From contig OY540818.1 in NCBI GenBank assembly GCA_961205875.1, forward strand, positions 17,830,761 to 17,894,760: a DNA stretch of 64,000 bases. The letters run 5' to 3'. How positions within the stretch are numbered: the first letter of the stretch is position 1; each line of letters opens with the position of its first letter. The translations under genes were made by a program, and so were the position numbers. Shown here in pieces: positions 47,670 to 60,929 of the stretch. Origin of the DNA: Sialis fuliginosa (taxonomy: Eukaryota; Arthropoda; Insecta; Megaloptera; Sialidae). Under the pieces are notes generated by a model, which had not been told where the DNA came from, did no database searches, and was given only the letters and a program-made list of their open reading frames with translations.

Positions 47670-50600
47670 ATGGATGAAAAACGAAAAAAAGAAAATTCAA
47701 TTGAACTTACAAGAAGGATAAGTATACAAGTAAGAATTTAATAACATTTATACGGGCCCCTTCCTGTTTAGAAATCAAATGTCGTGTTTAGACCAAAAAG
47801 GCAAAACACTTCGTATTTTGTTGCTATTTTGATTAGGACTTTTATGTGAAGTCGAAACACGTGTTGAGTGACATTGTTTTATTGTGGTTAAGATGTATAT
47901 TTTTAGTTTAAGTGATATATCTAAGTAGTATACCTAAATAAATACGAACTAGTAAAATTAAATCTTGGAAGGACCCCAAATGGAGGTAGGTAGGGAACTT
48001 TTAAGTAGGATCCATCCTTAGAAAAGGTTTATTCACAAATTGACAGCATTGTGAATCACAATACTGGATTATACTTGTTAGAGGAGGTACAATATAAAGA
48101 TTAGTGATTAATGTTTAATATTTTAAGTTATAATTTTTTTACGAAATTCAACACCTAAGGAAGGTGGGGGGTAAACTTTATCTGCTTATACAGTGGTGCA
48201 CCCAGAAAAAATATCGGGTGATGTCATTTTTTTTAAATTATACAGATGAGTCATATTAGGTAGAACAAACTTGAACAGTTTATTGCGAAAAATATTTTAA
48301 TGTCTGGTATTATAAAGGAGCTAGCAAATTTGCTAGCTAGCAAGCACTTTCAAATGAGATATCAAACTTATATGACAGTTCTTTTGGAGTTTGTTGAAGA
48401 CTTTGATAAGTTTCGCGCACGCGTTGTAGGTAAATACCAACGGTATTAAAACAGTGGTGATATTATGATAATTATTTTTTACGGTGAAAGATGCCAACGT
48501 CATTTTTGTTTTATTAATATCTGCACGGTTTATAAATTATTTTGTGGTTTTAAATTATCAATTTGCTCAGTTTTGTGTTACCAAAAGTAAAACCGAGAAA
48601 CGTTAGCGATGGAACAAGGATTTATTATAGTTGACAAGGAGTGTTTACATAGGCGTGACGTCAAAAATGCGCCATGACATTTGCGAGCGTTTTGGCGTCA
48701 CATTCAAAATTAGTTTTAAAAGAGTCAATTTTTGTGATTAAACCTTTATTTTCTACAGAAATAAATATATTTTTTTGGAAATAGGAGACACGTAAAATCA
48801 TCATAAAATAGTTTTTAAAAATTAGGCATCATGCCTATTATATACATTTTTTTTTAATTTTAGAATACAATGAAACATCGAGGTTCTATGGAGAAAAAAG
48901 AAAATCTTTCATTTTTGTTATCCCAAAATGTCGGTATGTTTGAAAAAATGGTTGTACAAGCTAGAAGAAAATCATCCTCATCAAATGGTAAAATATAACG
49001 TTAAGTACTTTCTGAAGTAGGGTGACCAGATTTTAGTTTTTGTAAACCCTGACATGTAAATGAAGACCCCCTTTTTTTATTTTCATATATAGTTGCAAAT
49101 AGTTTGATTTCAAATTGTGTTCAATCAAACCAGTTTTCTGTAAACGGTGGAGATATGTAATAAAAATTACAATAAATGCATTTTTACGTAAAAAAACTAT
49201 TTTTCCAATCTCTGGTAATTAGATACCTACCTAACAAATTTGTATTTATAGCAATAAGTTGAACAATTTGTTACTTATTTTTAGAATTAGTACTCTAGCC
49301 TCCTACATTGAAAGTACGTAAGAATGTATGTACACAAATAAATTATTTGGGGCTTGTATGTACTAAAATATATATGAATACAACATTTTGTAACAGCTTA
49401 TACTCAAAATAATTGCAGCTAAAAAAACATCTCTCAAGTAAATGTACAGTGCTTCCTCGTGCTAAATTCACCAAAGGTAGTTAATTATTGAACAATTTAA
49501 ATAAAAACCGATAGTGTTTAGATTACTGGCATTGGTTAACCATTTAATTTTTATACAATTTTACTAAAAATATTAGTTCGAAATTTTTAATTTTTCGGCA
49601 ATCTGAATCGAAATCTAAATTTATGCAAATGTCAAAATAAATATCAATTTAAAAAAAAACAACAAATTGAGATAAATCTTTGTAAGGGAATATTTGATAA
49701 CAAATGTTGTTTATTAACAAACCTATATTATAGAAAATTGAATACTCTATAAAAAAGATTCTGTAAAATTTTCACGTAACATGTATCATTCTTGAGATAT
49801 CTTGAAAAAATAAATACTTTGGGATATCACTTCTTTGACGATTTTTATTATTTTTAAATAAGACCGTCTTCAAGCCAGACCTAACCATCCAATCAAGTTT
49901 CATTAATATTGGTTAAGTGGTTCATGAGTTACACGTGTGACAAGGATTCAGGGGACAGACGGGCACAGACGGATGGACGGACAGACACCTGAAACAGAAA
50001 GATCAATTTAAAATTTTGAAATCGGAGAACAATTTTTCTGTCTCATTCTAGAACGACCACAAAATTTCTCGTATCTTCGATATCGCGAGGAAGAAAAATT
50101 ATCAAATTAACTAAAAATTTTTTTTCATTTTCAGAAGAAAATTTAATTGCAGACACACAGCTTGGAACCAGGTGATTATATTTAAAACAAAAATTAATTA
50201 ATTAAATAAATAATAAATAAGTGATTATCCTAGCAATTAGAATAAATGTTACCCATGGTAATATTTAGGGTTTATCAATAAATAGTAAAAAATTACTATT
50301 TAATTTGACTACTTCAAGAGAACTGCCAGAAAGTTATGAAACCTCATTTAAAAGTGCTTTCTATTTAGTTTATAATACCGGACATAAATTTTTGATAATC
50401 TTCTTCCAGATATTTTAATCTTTTCTCCGGTAATCTGTAACATTCATGTATTTATATTTTAGTCTGGTAAATGATGTACAATCACCTACAGAGATCAATA
50501 ATCTTAAAGGAGAATCCAGAAAGTCAGTGTTCAAAGCTCTAGATGCAATAATAGAAAATATTCAAGAAAATGGCAGAGAAGTGGTAAGAATAATCATAGA

Positions 50601-53157
50601 TATAGAGCGTGGACCGTGCATTCTATATTAACAACATAATTCAAAACAGTGAAAGAGATGCGGTGGCATTTGGGATATATCTATCTCTTTTTCTAATAAG
50701 AATGAAATAGACACTCATGTTTGTTTAAATAAGGACAAGTATATCCCAAACCATTTTTTATCTCTTTCTTTTGACACGGCTCTGTTTTCCAACGATACAA
50801 ATTCATACTTTATTTTGTTCTACTAGATGCGCTTATAAATAACCATTTTAAATACTTACGTCATTTGAACTATACGATACAACACGGACTTTAAAAATCA
50901 AAAAAGTGTGTTTCATTTTTAACCTCTAATTTGGGAAAAAGTGAAACAGGCCTCTAATAGAAAATATTTCTCGAAAAATTAAAAGAAAAGCTACAAAGGC
51001 AACTTTGATTTATCTTCTTTGTGGCATATCAATGTGAAATTGTAACTTTAATTAATATCTGAGCTATACAGAAAGTTATGTACAAAGAATTAAAATTTAA
51101 TTCACATGTTTTGACATCGACTAACAGGGAAATCTGTAGGGGTGACACATCACTTATTAGGCGATTCATATTTTCAGGTCGCTTTAACAAACCTTTAATG
51201 ATGATGTCAGTTTTTATAATTCTCCTATAAACAAATTAGTTTTTTAGTTGCAAGCTTGTTTCACTTTTACCCCATTTTTTTGGTGTTTCATATTTACCCC
51301 GCTTGACCCTACGTATTTTACAATAAATAAGTGTGCAAAAATCTCCTTTTAACATAAAAAATCAGGTGTTATTATATCGTTTTGATTAGCATAAACTTGT
51401 AAAATCCATTCCATGGACTTGCCCAGTTTTCCCTTGTAATATATGTGGACTTTTGCGTAATTAAATTTTGTTTTTATTTCAGTCAGGCTCCAGTCCAAGC
51501 AAATGGCTACTGATGTACAGAAACTCATCATCTACGGAACCATTGATTGTAAACACGACAAATGATAACAAAAGCAATAACACAACAATGAAATCTAAAG
51601 AATTAGCATCTAGCATATCTTCAATGAAGTAAGTATTATTCATGGAATAGCAGATTGAACGTATGTAGATCTTTCAGCTTATTATGTTGTAATGGATGTA
51701 TTGTTTATAATCTAAAATATACCTACATAATTTAAATAGGTGACCAGCGGGGGCCGCATGTGGCCCGCGGCCACTAATGAACAAATTATGTTTTTACTTC
51801 CATGTTCTGAAAGAAATGGAAGTATTGTAATACCATCGAAAAATCGTGTCCGAGAAAATGACAAATTCTGATTGTACTAACTTCAAAACGTAAAGAAAAG
51901 TTAATTTCCGCATGGCGGCTGTGCGTGTGTCTGTGTGTCTGTGCGGATGTAGAATTTTCTTTCGTTCACGATAACTACTGTAAAAATGCACCGATCTGAA
52001 TTATTTTTGGGGAAAATGTTTGTCTCAGTGAGTACTCCAGACCTATTGATTTTGGTTCTAATCGGATTAGGGGTTTTGGAAATATTCGAAATTTTGTAAC
52101 TTTTTTCGTCTAAAAAGTGAATATTGCGAGTATTATCTCACTAATTTTGATAAGATTTGGTACATTTGCAGTTCAATTGAATCTAAGGGACATTTATTAT
52201 TTGTACGTGCCTAAAAAGCCATTAAAGGGGTGAAAAACACACTTAAAATTTGAATTTTAAATACTAATATAACATTAATTCATTTTGCCTTGGAAACAAA
52301 TGCAATTAAATTCAAATTGTCAAATTAGTTTTTCTACGAATGTGAATTATGTTTTTTGACATTAGAAAACTAATATTTATATACAAATAGCAAAAAGAGC
52401 TGTAATCGTTGTAAGTATATATGTTTTTTTAATGTATTACGATATGTATATTCATAGTAGTAGGTTATATAAATAAAATATTTAAAAAAATATATATTTA
52501 AAAATTATTTAAAAAGATAGAAAGAACATGGAAGTCATGTATGGTTCTCCATACCGATATTTATAATTTAAGTATCAGGTGTTTCAGAATGACTTAGGTT
52601 AGTTTTAATTTCCCAATGCCAAGCAAATAAAAAACTTTAAAATCGACTTCAAAAACTATTAAATTTAATTTTTTATATACTTTCTAGTGTTTTTAGGGTT
52701 TTCTTGAAGTCAGTTTATTTTTTTCTTAAAAAGTGTTTATATTATTTTATAGTATTATAGCGGCCATAACTGATGCCAGTACCTAATATCGTTATTGTTT
52801 TTATGTGTTATGTTTTTTTATCCCAGCCAAAATACCCAAACATCCCACGAATCCGAAAGTAAAATATCTGTATTAAGCGTATTGCAAAAGAAGAGTTTAG
52901 AATCGTACACGTTGTCCGATTATATCAACACTACGACAATGACAATGAGGCGGTCAAAGTGCACGGCGTGTCTGGAGAAATGGCGTAAACCTCTGCCGGT
53001 GCCACGGACGCCCACTTTACAACGACGCAAGGCCAACTCCAGCCTGTTCATGAACAAGATATACGACAAGAAAACTCAGGTCTTGACGAACCTCATCAGC
53101 GATATCGTTGCTAAGAAGCAAGTGTCCATTCAACTTGAGAATTCAGCTGTTGTGTAA
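47670..53157 (+). CDS. Unrecognised six-exon gene, 272-residue serine-rich basic protein
   Basis: Exons: 47670-47729, 48864-48987, 50135-50171 (37-nt microexon), 50463-50583, 51483-51628 and 52827-53157. All have GT donors and AG acceptors, phases agree, and the joined 819 nt read open from ATG to TAA. AATAAA follows at 53195. I do not recognise the family. Visible features are a basic N-terminus (MDEKRKKENS), the segment SFLLSQNVGMFEKMVVQARR, and a Ser/Asn/Thr-rich middle (SSSSN, NNTTM). The C-terminal ~110 residues contain SVLQKKSLESYTLSDYI, one CxxC (SKCTACLEKW) and a proline/arginine stretch (KPLPVPRTPTLQRRK), ending in a likely helix. R-x-S/R-R-x-S motifs (RRIS, RRKSS, SRKS) could be basophilic kinase sites. 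No signal peptide or membrane span is seen. A nuclear or cytosolic protein is likely; any function is unknown. The introns hold several repeats. Confidence 0.78.
48301..48500 (+). repeat. Family G repeat in intron 1 of the unrecognised gene
   Basis: TGTCTGGTATTATAAAGGAG start and GCTAGC palindrome as at 23789. Confidence 0.7.
49410..50098 (+). repeat. Family B/C repeat, longest copy
   Basis: Runs from AAGTAAATGTACAGTGCTTC through CTTGAGATATCTTGAAAAAA and the ACAGACGGATGGACGGACAG block to TCGATATCGCGAGGAAG. It gives the order of pieces seen separately elsewhere. It ends ~36 bases before the 37-nt microexon. Confidence 0.75.
50339..50386 (-). repeat. Family G end, inverted
   Basis: TATAATACCGGACATA is the inverse of the family G start at 23789. 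With 48301 it brackets exons 2 and 3 of the unrecognised gene. Confidence 0.6.
50795..51310 (-). mobile_element. Family F MITE, truncated, in intron 4
   Basis: Reverse orientation; ends with TTACCCCGCTTGACCCTA. The other terminus is missing near 50795. Confidence 0.7.
52755..52784 (-). mobile_element. Family A MITE end fragment next to last exon
   Basis: TATAGCGGCCATAACTGATG, then CCAGTACCT. It lies ~40 bases before the last exon of the unrecognised gene. Confidence 0.6.
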
Positions 53158-53194
53158 CTTTACAGAATTCACTTTATTTATTTGTATTTTTTAT

Positions 53195-53200
53195 AATAAA
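53195..53200 (+). promoter_or_regulatory. Poly(A) signal of the unrecognised gene
   Basis: AATAAA 38 bases after the stop codon and directly before a large palindromic element. Confidence 0.6.
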
Positions 53201-53237
53201 AGAAATTAAAATATAGATAAATGCATAGACATCGATT

Positions 53238-53842
53238 TCTAAATTTTTTTGAATTTTTGATTTCGTTAAAAGTATGTTTATTGTATAGAAAATGACGTGA
53301 AAAGTTGAATGCTTCAAACCGCAGGTCTGTATCTCAAACCGTTCTCGAGATATAGCCTCTCAAAATTTTAGTTTTTTCAAATTTTTGGAGAAAAAAGATC
53401 ATAACTTTTGAACGTGTGGTCGGAATTGATTTTAGTTGACGGATTTGAAATCAGCGTGTCAAAATCTATATAATGACATGTATAATACCTTAAAACTCGA
53501 AAAAAAAATTTTCGCGAAAAATCGAAAAAATTCAAAGGGGTATACCTTAAAAAAATGTCGACTTTTGACCAAATTTTTTTTGTTGGATTTTAAAGTATTA
53601 TACATGTCATTATATAGATTTTGACACGCTGATTTCAAATCCGTCAACTAAAATCAATTCCGACCACACGTTCAAAAGTTATGATCTTTTTTCTCCAAAA
53701 ATTTGAAAAAACTAAAATTTTGAGAGGCTATATCTCGAGAACGGTTTGAGATACAGACCTGCGGTTTGAAACAAACAACTTTTCACGTCATTTTCTATAC
53801 AATAAACATACTTTTAATGAAATCAAAAATTCTAAATTTTTT
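53238..53842. repeat. Long palindromic foldback element, copy 2
   Basis: Arms meet near 53541. The same 20-residue peptide (MTDLKSACQNLYNDMYNTLK) reads from 53436 on plus and from 53647 on minus, direct proof of the palindrome. It matches 978-1510. Confidence 0.9.
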
Positions 53843-53954
53843 AGTGAAATTTCCTGCAGTGAACTTCAACTCGTCATACAAATATCGACTAAAATACAAG
53901 AAAATAAGACGTAGAGGTATTATAGTTTTATAACTGAGCGTGTAAATTAATATT

Positions 53955-54206
53955 AAATGCTATTTTTGATTAAAATGTTTGAGGCCTGTTTCACTTTTTC
54001 CCAAATTAGAGGTTAAAAATGAAACACACTTTTTTCATTTTTAAAGTCCGTGTTGTATCGTACAGTTCAAATGACGTAAGTATTTAAAATGGTTATTCAT
54101 AAGCGCATCTAGTAGAAAAAATTAAAGTATGAATTTGTATCGTTAACTGTCAAAAAACATGAAAGATTTGTATTTTGTTTCACTTTTACCCCAGTTGACC
54201 CTATAG
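53955..54206 (+). mobile_element. Family F MITE, right part
   Basis: Contains GGCCTGTTTCACTTTTTCCC and ends CCCCAGTTGACCCTATAG. It lies ~110 bases after palindrome copy 2. Confidence 0.7.
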
Positions 54207-54655
54207 GAGATACGCGAAATAAAATATTAGTACTGCTGTTGTAATGTATTACTTTTTACCCTGTTACGTGGAAAGAAATATTTTTACAAAAAATGGACCT
54301 GGTAGGTGGCGTTGAAGTCGAGATATTAAAAAAAAGTGTACAACATAACTGCAACTTTTGTCGGGTCAGCTAAAACAACAGTTACAACCCTCTATACGTG
54401 AAATATTAACTCTCTAATATAATATCATATGTATATTATAAATTATTTCCATATATTCCCCTTTAAATGCACATAATATAAAAGTCGGTGTAACATTCAC
54501 GGGTTTAATATTTCTTCAACTTGTCGCTGACAATCAGTTGCTATACCAGTTTAGTTTAGTGCAAATAAAACAAGCAATGTGCTCTTGTATGTAAACATAT
54601 GCAACACATTTCACATCAGTACCTTTATTTGCTTATACATTCATTAAATCAATAT

Positions 54656-55180
54656 GGTACTGGCACCAGTTATGACCGCTATAAGAGGTTTTTTTTTTAT
54701 TTAATGGGCTTGTTTTTCGTACTTCTCATGAACTCATGTTACTAATAAAACAAGTAACTCTTTATTTAATCAATTTAATTACCAAAGTCACCAAATATAG
54801 TTTGTTTTTTTAAATTATAGCCTTTTATTTTGGTCGTGTTTTTTCTCCAGTAAAGGATAAAGTAAAACCAGTAATGAGCACGCAGATTACAAAATGATAA
54901 GTACTACGACACAAAAGATATAAAAGAAAGAATCGTCTTTGAAACAATGTAAAGCAGTTGCTATGATAATATAATAATTACTAATATACTAATAATTAGT
55001 TTAAATGTCCACCATTTTGACACATATTGGCCGATTGTCATCAAATCACGTTGTAAGACAGTTAAATATATATAGATTAATATTCAGAAATGGTAGTAGT
55101 CAAATATCAACACATATTTCTAATTCAGTACATTTCATTAAAAATTTGCCATTACTGGGTTCTTTGCCAAGACTGGTGCT
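54656..55180 (+). mobile_element. Family A MITE, near full-length
   Basis: GGTACTGGCACCAGTTATGA to CCAAGACTGGTGC; the last bases of the right end are missing. Confidence 0.8.
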
Positions 55181-56121
55181 TTTTATTATCCGTCAGACAA
55201 ACTATTTTGGGGGGGGGGGGGGGTTAATTTGTTTATATATTTTAATAATATACAACATCTATTAGAAACTCATATTACTTCCAAACTCCCATTTTGAAAA
55301 TAACCATTTCATTTTGCAAATTAAAAAGGCAGTTTTAAATTGAAACACCATGCATCGAGTTACTGACCCTTGAACTCTATTACAAAAGGCAATGTTCTGA
55401 AGAAAAAAAACGAATTTCCCCCTTGACATATAATGTTTGTTTCGATTTAAAAATTTAAAATGGTGTAATAAGTTTTTTTAATGTATCCATATATTAATTA
55501 GAAATTTATACTGACGTTTAACTACATGTAAGTAGATATATTTTTTGTTCTTTTCGATTTATCAAAATAACGTTTAATAAAAAAGAAAATCTTCTTAATT
55601 TAAGATCACATCTTTACCTAACATAAGGAGTTTAAACAAAGGAGTGCAATGATTATCTATTTAACAGTTCTTAAGAGAAAAAACCACACACACACACGTG
55701 TGCATGCATGCATTTATAGAGTAAACGCCCCTAATATTAATCTTGGTTAGTAATAAAATAATTGTAACATTGTAATGTTTATATCATATTTCGTAAATAA
55801 TTTATAAATAAATATTTTTAAAGTACATATAATAGACATGATGCCAGTAACAAAGTATCACTGGAATTATTATTTTAAATAATGAAATAGGTTAAAAAGA
55901 TTCTAAAAAATGTATTTATTTTTATATTAAAAGCGAGATTAATATGATTTTTGTTAAAATAAAAACACAAAATACAGCAATCCGCCATGTTAGATAAAAC
56001 ACCAGTGAGAGTGGATGACGTCACGGCTAAGTAAACATCATTTTTACTCAGTTTTGTGTTACCAAAACTAAAACTATACTATGTTAATTTGTCATATTAA
56101 TAAGATCAACCGTTTTCGAAA

Positions 56122-56302
56122 TAATTAATAAATAAATTATACTAATAAATAGTTTAAATGTCCACCATTTTGACACCTATTGGCCGATTGTCATCAAATC
56201 ACGCTGTAAGACAGTTAAACGTATATAGATTAATATTCAGAAATGGTAATAATCAAAATCAACACATATTTCTAATTTAGTACATTTAATTAAAAATTTG
56301 CC
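56122..56302 (+). mobile_element. Family A MITE, right-half fragment
   Basis: Starts within AATTAATAAATAAATTATAC and includes GTTTAAATGTCCACCATTTT and GGCCGATTGTCATCAAATCA. Confidence 0.7.
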
Positions 56303-56866
56303 AGTTTCAATAAAAAACGTCTTCAATCTACCTAAATAAAATACTAATAGAAAATAAACATTTCTTAAATCAAGAATGCATGTTCCAAAATTAGAATAAT
56401 GACGAATGATTTCTGATAGATGCATTATATTGGGTACATTTACCCTACGTGCATGTATACGAACATGTATTCGCAAATCCCAACAAGCGCAAAATGATAA
56501 TAAAATGCAAAAACTCCAGGTGGGGGGCAACGATCTTTGTGACCCCCTCTGCGAATGCCCATAGTAACTGCGAATTATTATAACCTACATCTCCTCAAAC
56601 CAGTTTTGTACATCGAATGCAACGGCAAGGAAGCTGGGGAAGGGATAAAAGTGCATTTTTGTCGTCTGGCAGCTAACGCAGTGGTTTCAAAAGTGTTCGC
56701 TGCAAAAACCACAGATGGGGAGATTTTTTAAGAATTATTTTATGTATTATATGTAGTTTTTGTGTACTATTATAAGATAGGGGGTTATTTGCTTTAAAGG
56801 GGACATTTAATAATATATACGCGTTACAATTTAATATAATATTCGCACATTTTATATATAATAACT

Positions 56867-57142
56867 CAGTGGCGTAGATAGCTTTTTGCGATGGGGGGAG
56901 ATATGACCAGGACCGCAACTAGAAGTTCGGAGGTTCCGGGGCAAGTGGTGGCTGAGGGGCCTCTAAAATATGCAAAATTAAAAAAAAATTAATGACCTTC
57001 TTTTTACTCTTAATTTACCCAATTTTTCCTATTTACTTCTACTGTTTTGTTCATACTAGGAGAGTTTAAAAAAATGTCTTTGAATTTTCTCATGAGGGGT
57101 GATTGATCACCTTAATCCCCCCCCCCCCTATCTACGCCACTG
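56867..57142. mobile_element. hAT-type MITE with perfect 8-bp duplication
   Basis: Ends CAGTGGCGTAGATAG and CTATCTACGCCACTG, flanked by TAATAACT on both sides (56859-56866 and 57143-57150). Same family as 37389-37674. Confidence 0.9.
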
Positions 57143-57302
57143 TAATAACTTCCCAACTGGAAGTTATTGTAATCAGTCCGAAAATCAAAATCAAAAATTT
57201 CAACATATTTGTATGTTTTAAGGTCACGAACATATTTTTGAAATTTTTTGTAGAATGAATTAGAGCATTTGTATTCATCTCATTGACTGTATAATATTTT
57301 AT

Positions 57303-57444
57303 TTGGTGATTTTGGTAATTAAATTGATTAAATAAATAGTTACTTGTTTTATTAGTAACATGAGTTCATGAGAATTACAAAAAAGAAGTCCGTCAATCAC
57401 AAAAACAATAAAACTTGCTCTTATAGCGGCCATTACTGGTGCAT
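57303..57444 (-). mobile_element. Family A MITE, fragment
   Basis: GTTACTTGTTTTATTAGTAA to CTCTTATAGCGGCCATTACT. Confidence 0.65.
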
Positions 57445-57654
57445 GTTTCATATAACGATTTCATTACAAAGGGAAGTAGAAAAAAGGGAATGTATATATT
57501 TAAAATATGATTAATTAAATTTTGCAAGCCACTGAGATCTGTAAGACTTCTTTCGTGAACAAACATAATTATTCTGCACTGTGGAGAATCACTCGGACAA
57601 TTGGCCATCTCGAGTGAGACAAAGGCGCACTGCAACCAAGCTGCATCGTTTAGT

Positions 57655-58236
57655 ATAGGGTCGAGCGGGGTAAATATGAAACACCACAAAAATGGGGTAA
57701 AAGTGAAACAAACTTGCAACTAAAAAACTAATTTGTTTATAGGAAAATTATAAAAACTGACATCATCATTAAAGGTTTGTTAAAGCGACCTGAAAATATG
57801 AATCGCCTAATAAATGATGTGTCACCCCTACAGAGTTCCCTGTTAGTCGATGTCAAAACGTGTGAATTCAATTTTAATTCTTTGCACATAACTTTCTGTA
57901 TAGCTCAGATATTAATTAAAGTTACAATTTCACATTGATATGCCACAAAGAAGATAAATCAAAGTTGCCTTTGTAGCTTTTCTTTTAATTTTTTGAGAAA
58001 TATTTTCCATTAGAGACCTGTTTCACTTTTTCCCAAATTAGAGGTTAAAAATGAAACACACTTTTTTCATTTTTAAAGTCCGTGTTGTATCGTACAGTTC
58101 AAATGACGTAAGTATTTAAAATGGTTATTCATAAGCGCATCTAGTAAAAAAAAATAAAGTATGAATTTGTATCGTTAACTGCCAAAAAACATGAAATATT
58201 TGTATTTTGTTTCACTTTTACCCCAGTTGATCCTAC
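57655..58236 (+). mobile_element. Family F MITE, full-length
   Basis: TATAGGGTCGAGCGGGGTAA at the left and CCCCAGTTGATCCTA at the right. A family C copy follows at 58368-58515. Confidence 0.8.
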
Positions 58237-58367
58237 TTGCCCTGGCTGGATTGGCGTTACGAACGCGAAAACTGCACATATTCGCACAAATCGTCACTTT
58301 TGTTACTCTCGTCTCGAAATTCGGAAGAGAAGAAACCTCTTTCAAGATTGACATAATTGTTTTGAAC

Positions 58368-58615
58368 AATATCTGCCAAGTAAATGCACAGTGCTTCCTC
58401 GTGCCGAATTCACCAAAGGTAGTTAATTATTGAACAATTTAAATAAAAACCGATAAAATGTCCAGATAAATTGCTTAGCATTGGTTAACCATTTAATTTT
58501 TATACAATTTTACTTTACTTAAGACACGCCTGATTATTTTTGCTTCCTTGCAATATCGAAGATACGAGAAACTTTATGATCGTTTTAGATTGAGACAAAA
58601 AAAATGTTCTCCGAT
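58368..58615. repeat. Family C block plus inverted family B end
   Basis: TGCCAAGTAAATGCACAGTG onward. From 58548, TGCTTCCTTGCAATATCGAA is the inverse of the B end, so the two ends face each other with the middle deleted. Confidence 0.6.
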
Positions 58616-58619
58616 TTTT

Positions 58620-59660
58620 TTAAAAATATTTTATTTATATAACCTACTACTATGAATATAAATTTCGTAATACATAAAAAACATATATACTTACGATGGT
58701 TACAGCTGTTATTTCCATTTGTATATAAATATAATCTAATGTCCTAATGTCAAAAACATAATACGCATTCGTAGAACAACTAATTTGTCAAAAATTCGAT
58801 ATTTAAGATTTTAATTATTTTCGCCATGATAAGTATCGATTTTACAATTTACAATATATCTACTTACTTATACTATATTAATTTCATACAATATATGGCC
58901 GTATAAGAAAGTATAAAAAGGCAATTCCGCATCTTTAGTTTAGGCCTACTGACATCGAGGTTATAAATTTTCATAAAGTATTAATTAATTTTAAAATTTG
59001 TGTAGGTATATTCTATTTAACTGAAATTATTATTTATCATTTTAATATTATTTTTGGCATTTATGAAATTATAAAAATTTGTTAGTTAAATATGGTGTGC
59101 ATATATATCTTTCTATACAGAAACTTTATTGTAAATCAATACAGTTCAAACCTATTGATTTAAGTATCTGCTTGCTTATTAAACATTGCAATTCTGTATT
59201 TCAAATCCAAGCCCTTGGTAATCTGAACATCCTTTTCAAGTTAATAAAAATAATTGTGACAGTAAAATTATCTGAACGTGTGTAGAGCAATTTACCAGTA
59301 GCTTTTCTGGGGGAAGGAATTTAAACTGTAACCAAGCACATTACCATTCTGGGCTATTAAACGCCAATTTTAGGGACCCCCTTCGTCGAGTAGGTATATT
59401 TAAACAATTATACAGTCAGAACTGCCATAAGTACTCATTGTCAGTGAAAGTACTTGAAGTACAATTATCAAGTACTATTTCTTAGAAATATGTATGTATA
59501 AAAAAAGTATGTAAAGAGAAAAAAAGCCAAGTAAATGCACATGCTTCCTCGTGCTAAATTCACCAAAAACCGATAAAATGTTCAGATAAATTGTCTGGCA
59601 TTGGTTAACCATTTAATTTTTATACAATTTTACTAAAAAACATCTTCCAAGTAAAATTGA
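58620..59660. other. AT-rich intergenic DNA
   Basis: No gene. A family C fragment is at 59525-59640. Confidence 0.35.
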
Positions 59661-60094
59661 TTACTATACCATTTCTGAATATTAATCTATATACATTTAA
59701 CTGTCTTATAGCGTGATTTGATAACAATCGGCCAATAGGTGTCAAAATGGTGGACATTTAAACTAATTATTAGTATAATTTATTTATTAATTATTATTTT
59801 ATCATAGCAACTGCTTTACATTGTTTTAAATTTGACGACTCTTTCTTTTATATCTTTTGTGTCGTAGTACTTATCATTTTGTAATCATTAGCAAGTGTCC
59901 ATTACTGGTTTTACTTTATCCATTACTGGAGAAAAACATAAACAAAATAAAAGGTTATAATTTAAAAAACAAACTATATTTGCAGACTTTGGTAATTAAA
60001 TAGAGTTACTTGTTTTATTAGTAACATGAGTTCATGAGAATTACAAAAACATTAAACAATGCTCTTATAGCGGCCATAACTGGTGCCAATACCT
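59661..60094 (-). mobile_element. Family A MITE, reverse orientation
   Basis: Body from GAATATTAATCTATATACAT to CATAACTGGTGCCAATACCT before TA. The far terminus is missing, where it abuts a C fragment. Confidence 0.75.
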
Positions 60095-60929
60095 TACCTG
60101 TTTGTTTTCCAAGATCACTTTTACTCTTATCCAATTCGTAACAATATTTATAAACTAACGATAACAATTAAATTATTTCTTATCATATCGAGTCACTTTT
60201 TATATTTATATAAAAATAGACAAATCTGACCTTACGGGACTTATCTACAGTGGTCACTTACTAAAAATAGACAGAATTATGTAAATTATGCAAAAAGTAC
60301 ACTGTATATTAGATTTTGAATCTTGACTCACGCCTTTACAGACTCGAATTCTAATACTACCGACATGTGTGCATGTTTTTTCACTAATTTTATGAATTTT
60401 GACGTGTTTTAATATACCACTGACCCAACTGTATTTGCATATGTATAGGATCAAATTTCAACTAACACAAAAGTAAAGATAAAATATCTGCCTTGGGAAC
60501 CACGGGACTTTCTTATACGTAATCCTAACAGTGAATAGTATACGTGATTCTAATTTTATTAAAACATTTCTGACAAACTTACAAGATAGAATAAAATGAA
60601 TAATATTAACGTAATAACTGAAAACGGATGTTTACTCTTGTAAATTTTTGAATTTTCGAATTATTTTTGAAATAAGAAAAAAATGTTTTAGATAACAAAT
60701 ATCGAGTATGTTATTATCTATAATTTATTCCCCATACATTTTTTCTCAATATTTATAATTTAGTCAGAAAGAATTTTTTAAGTAATTATTTAGATTCACC
60801 TACACAGTATTACGTATAAGAAAGTCACATGGTACCTATGGCAAACACACACACTGTTCAATCTTTGTAATACGTATAAGATAGATATTTCTCCTCTGTT
60901 ATGAACCATTTGAATTATAATAAAAAGAA

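Noticed and set aside
53436-53647. Two overlapping 62-residue ORFs on opposite strands with the same N-terminal peptide
   Set aside because: They are the two arms of the palindromic repeat, not genes.
58191-58433. 80-residue ORF with a hydrophobic N-terminus
   Set aside because: Spans the right end of a family F MITE and the start of a family C repeat.
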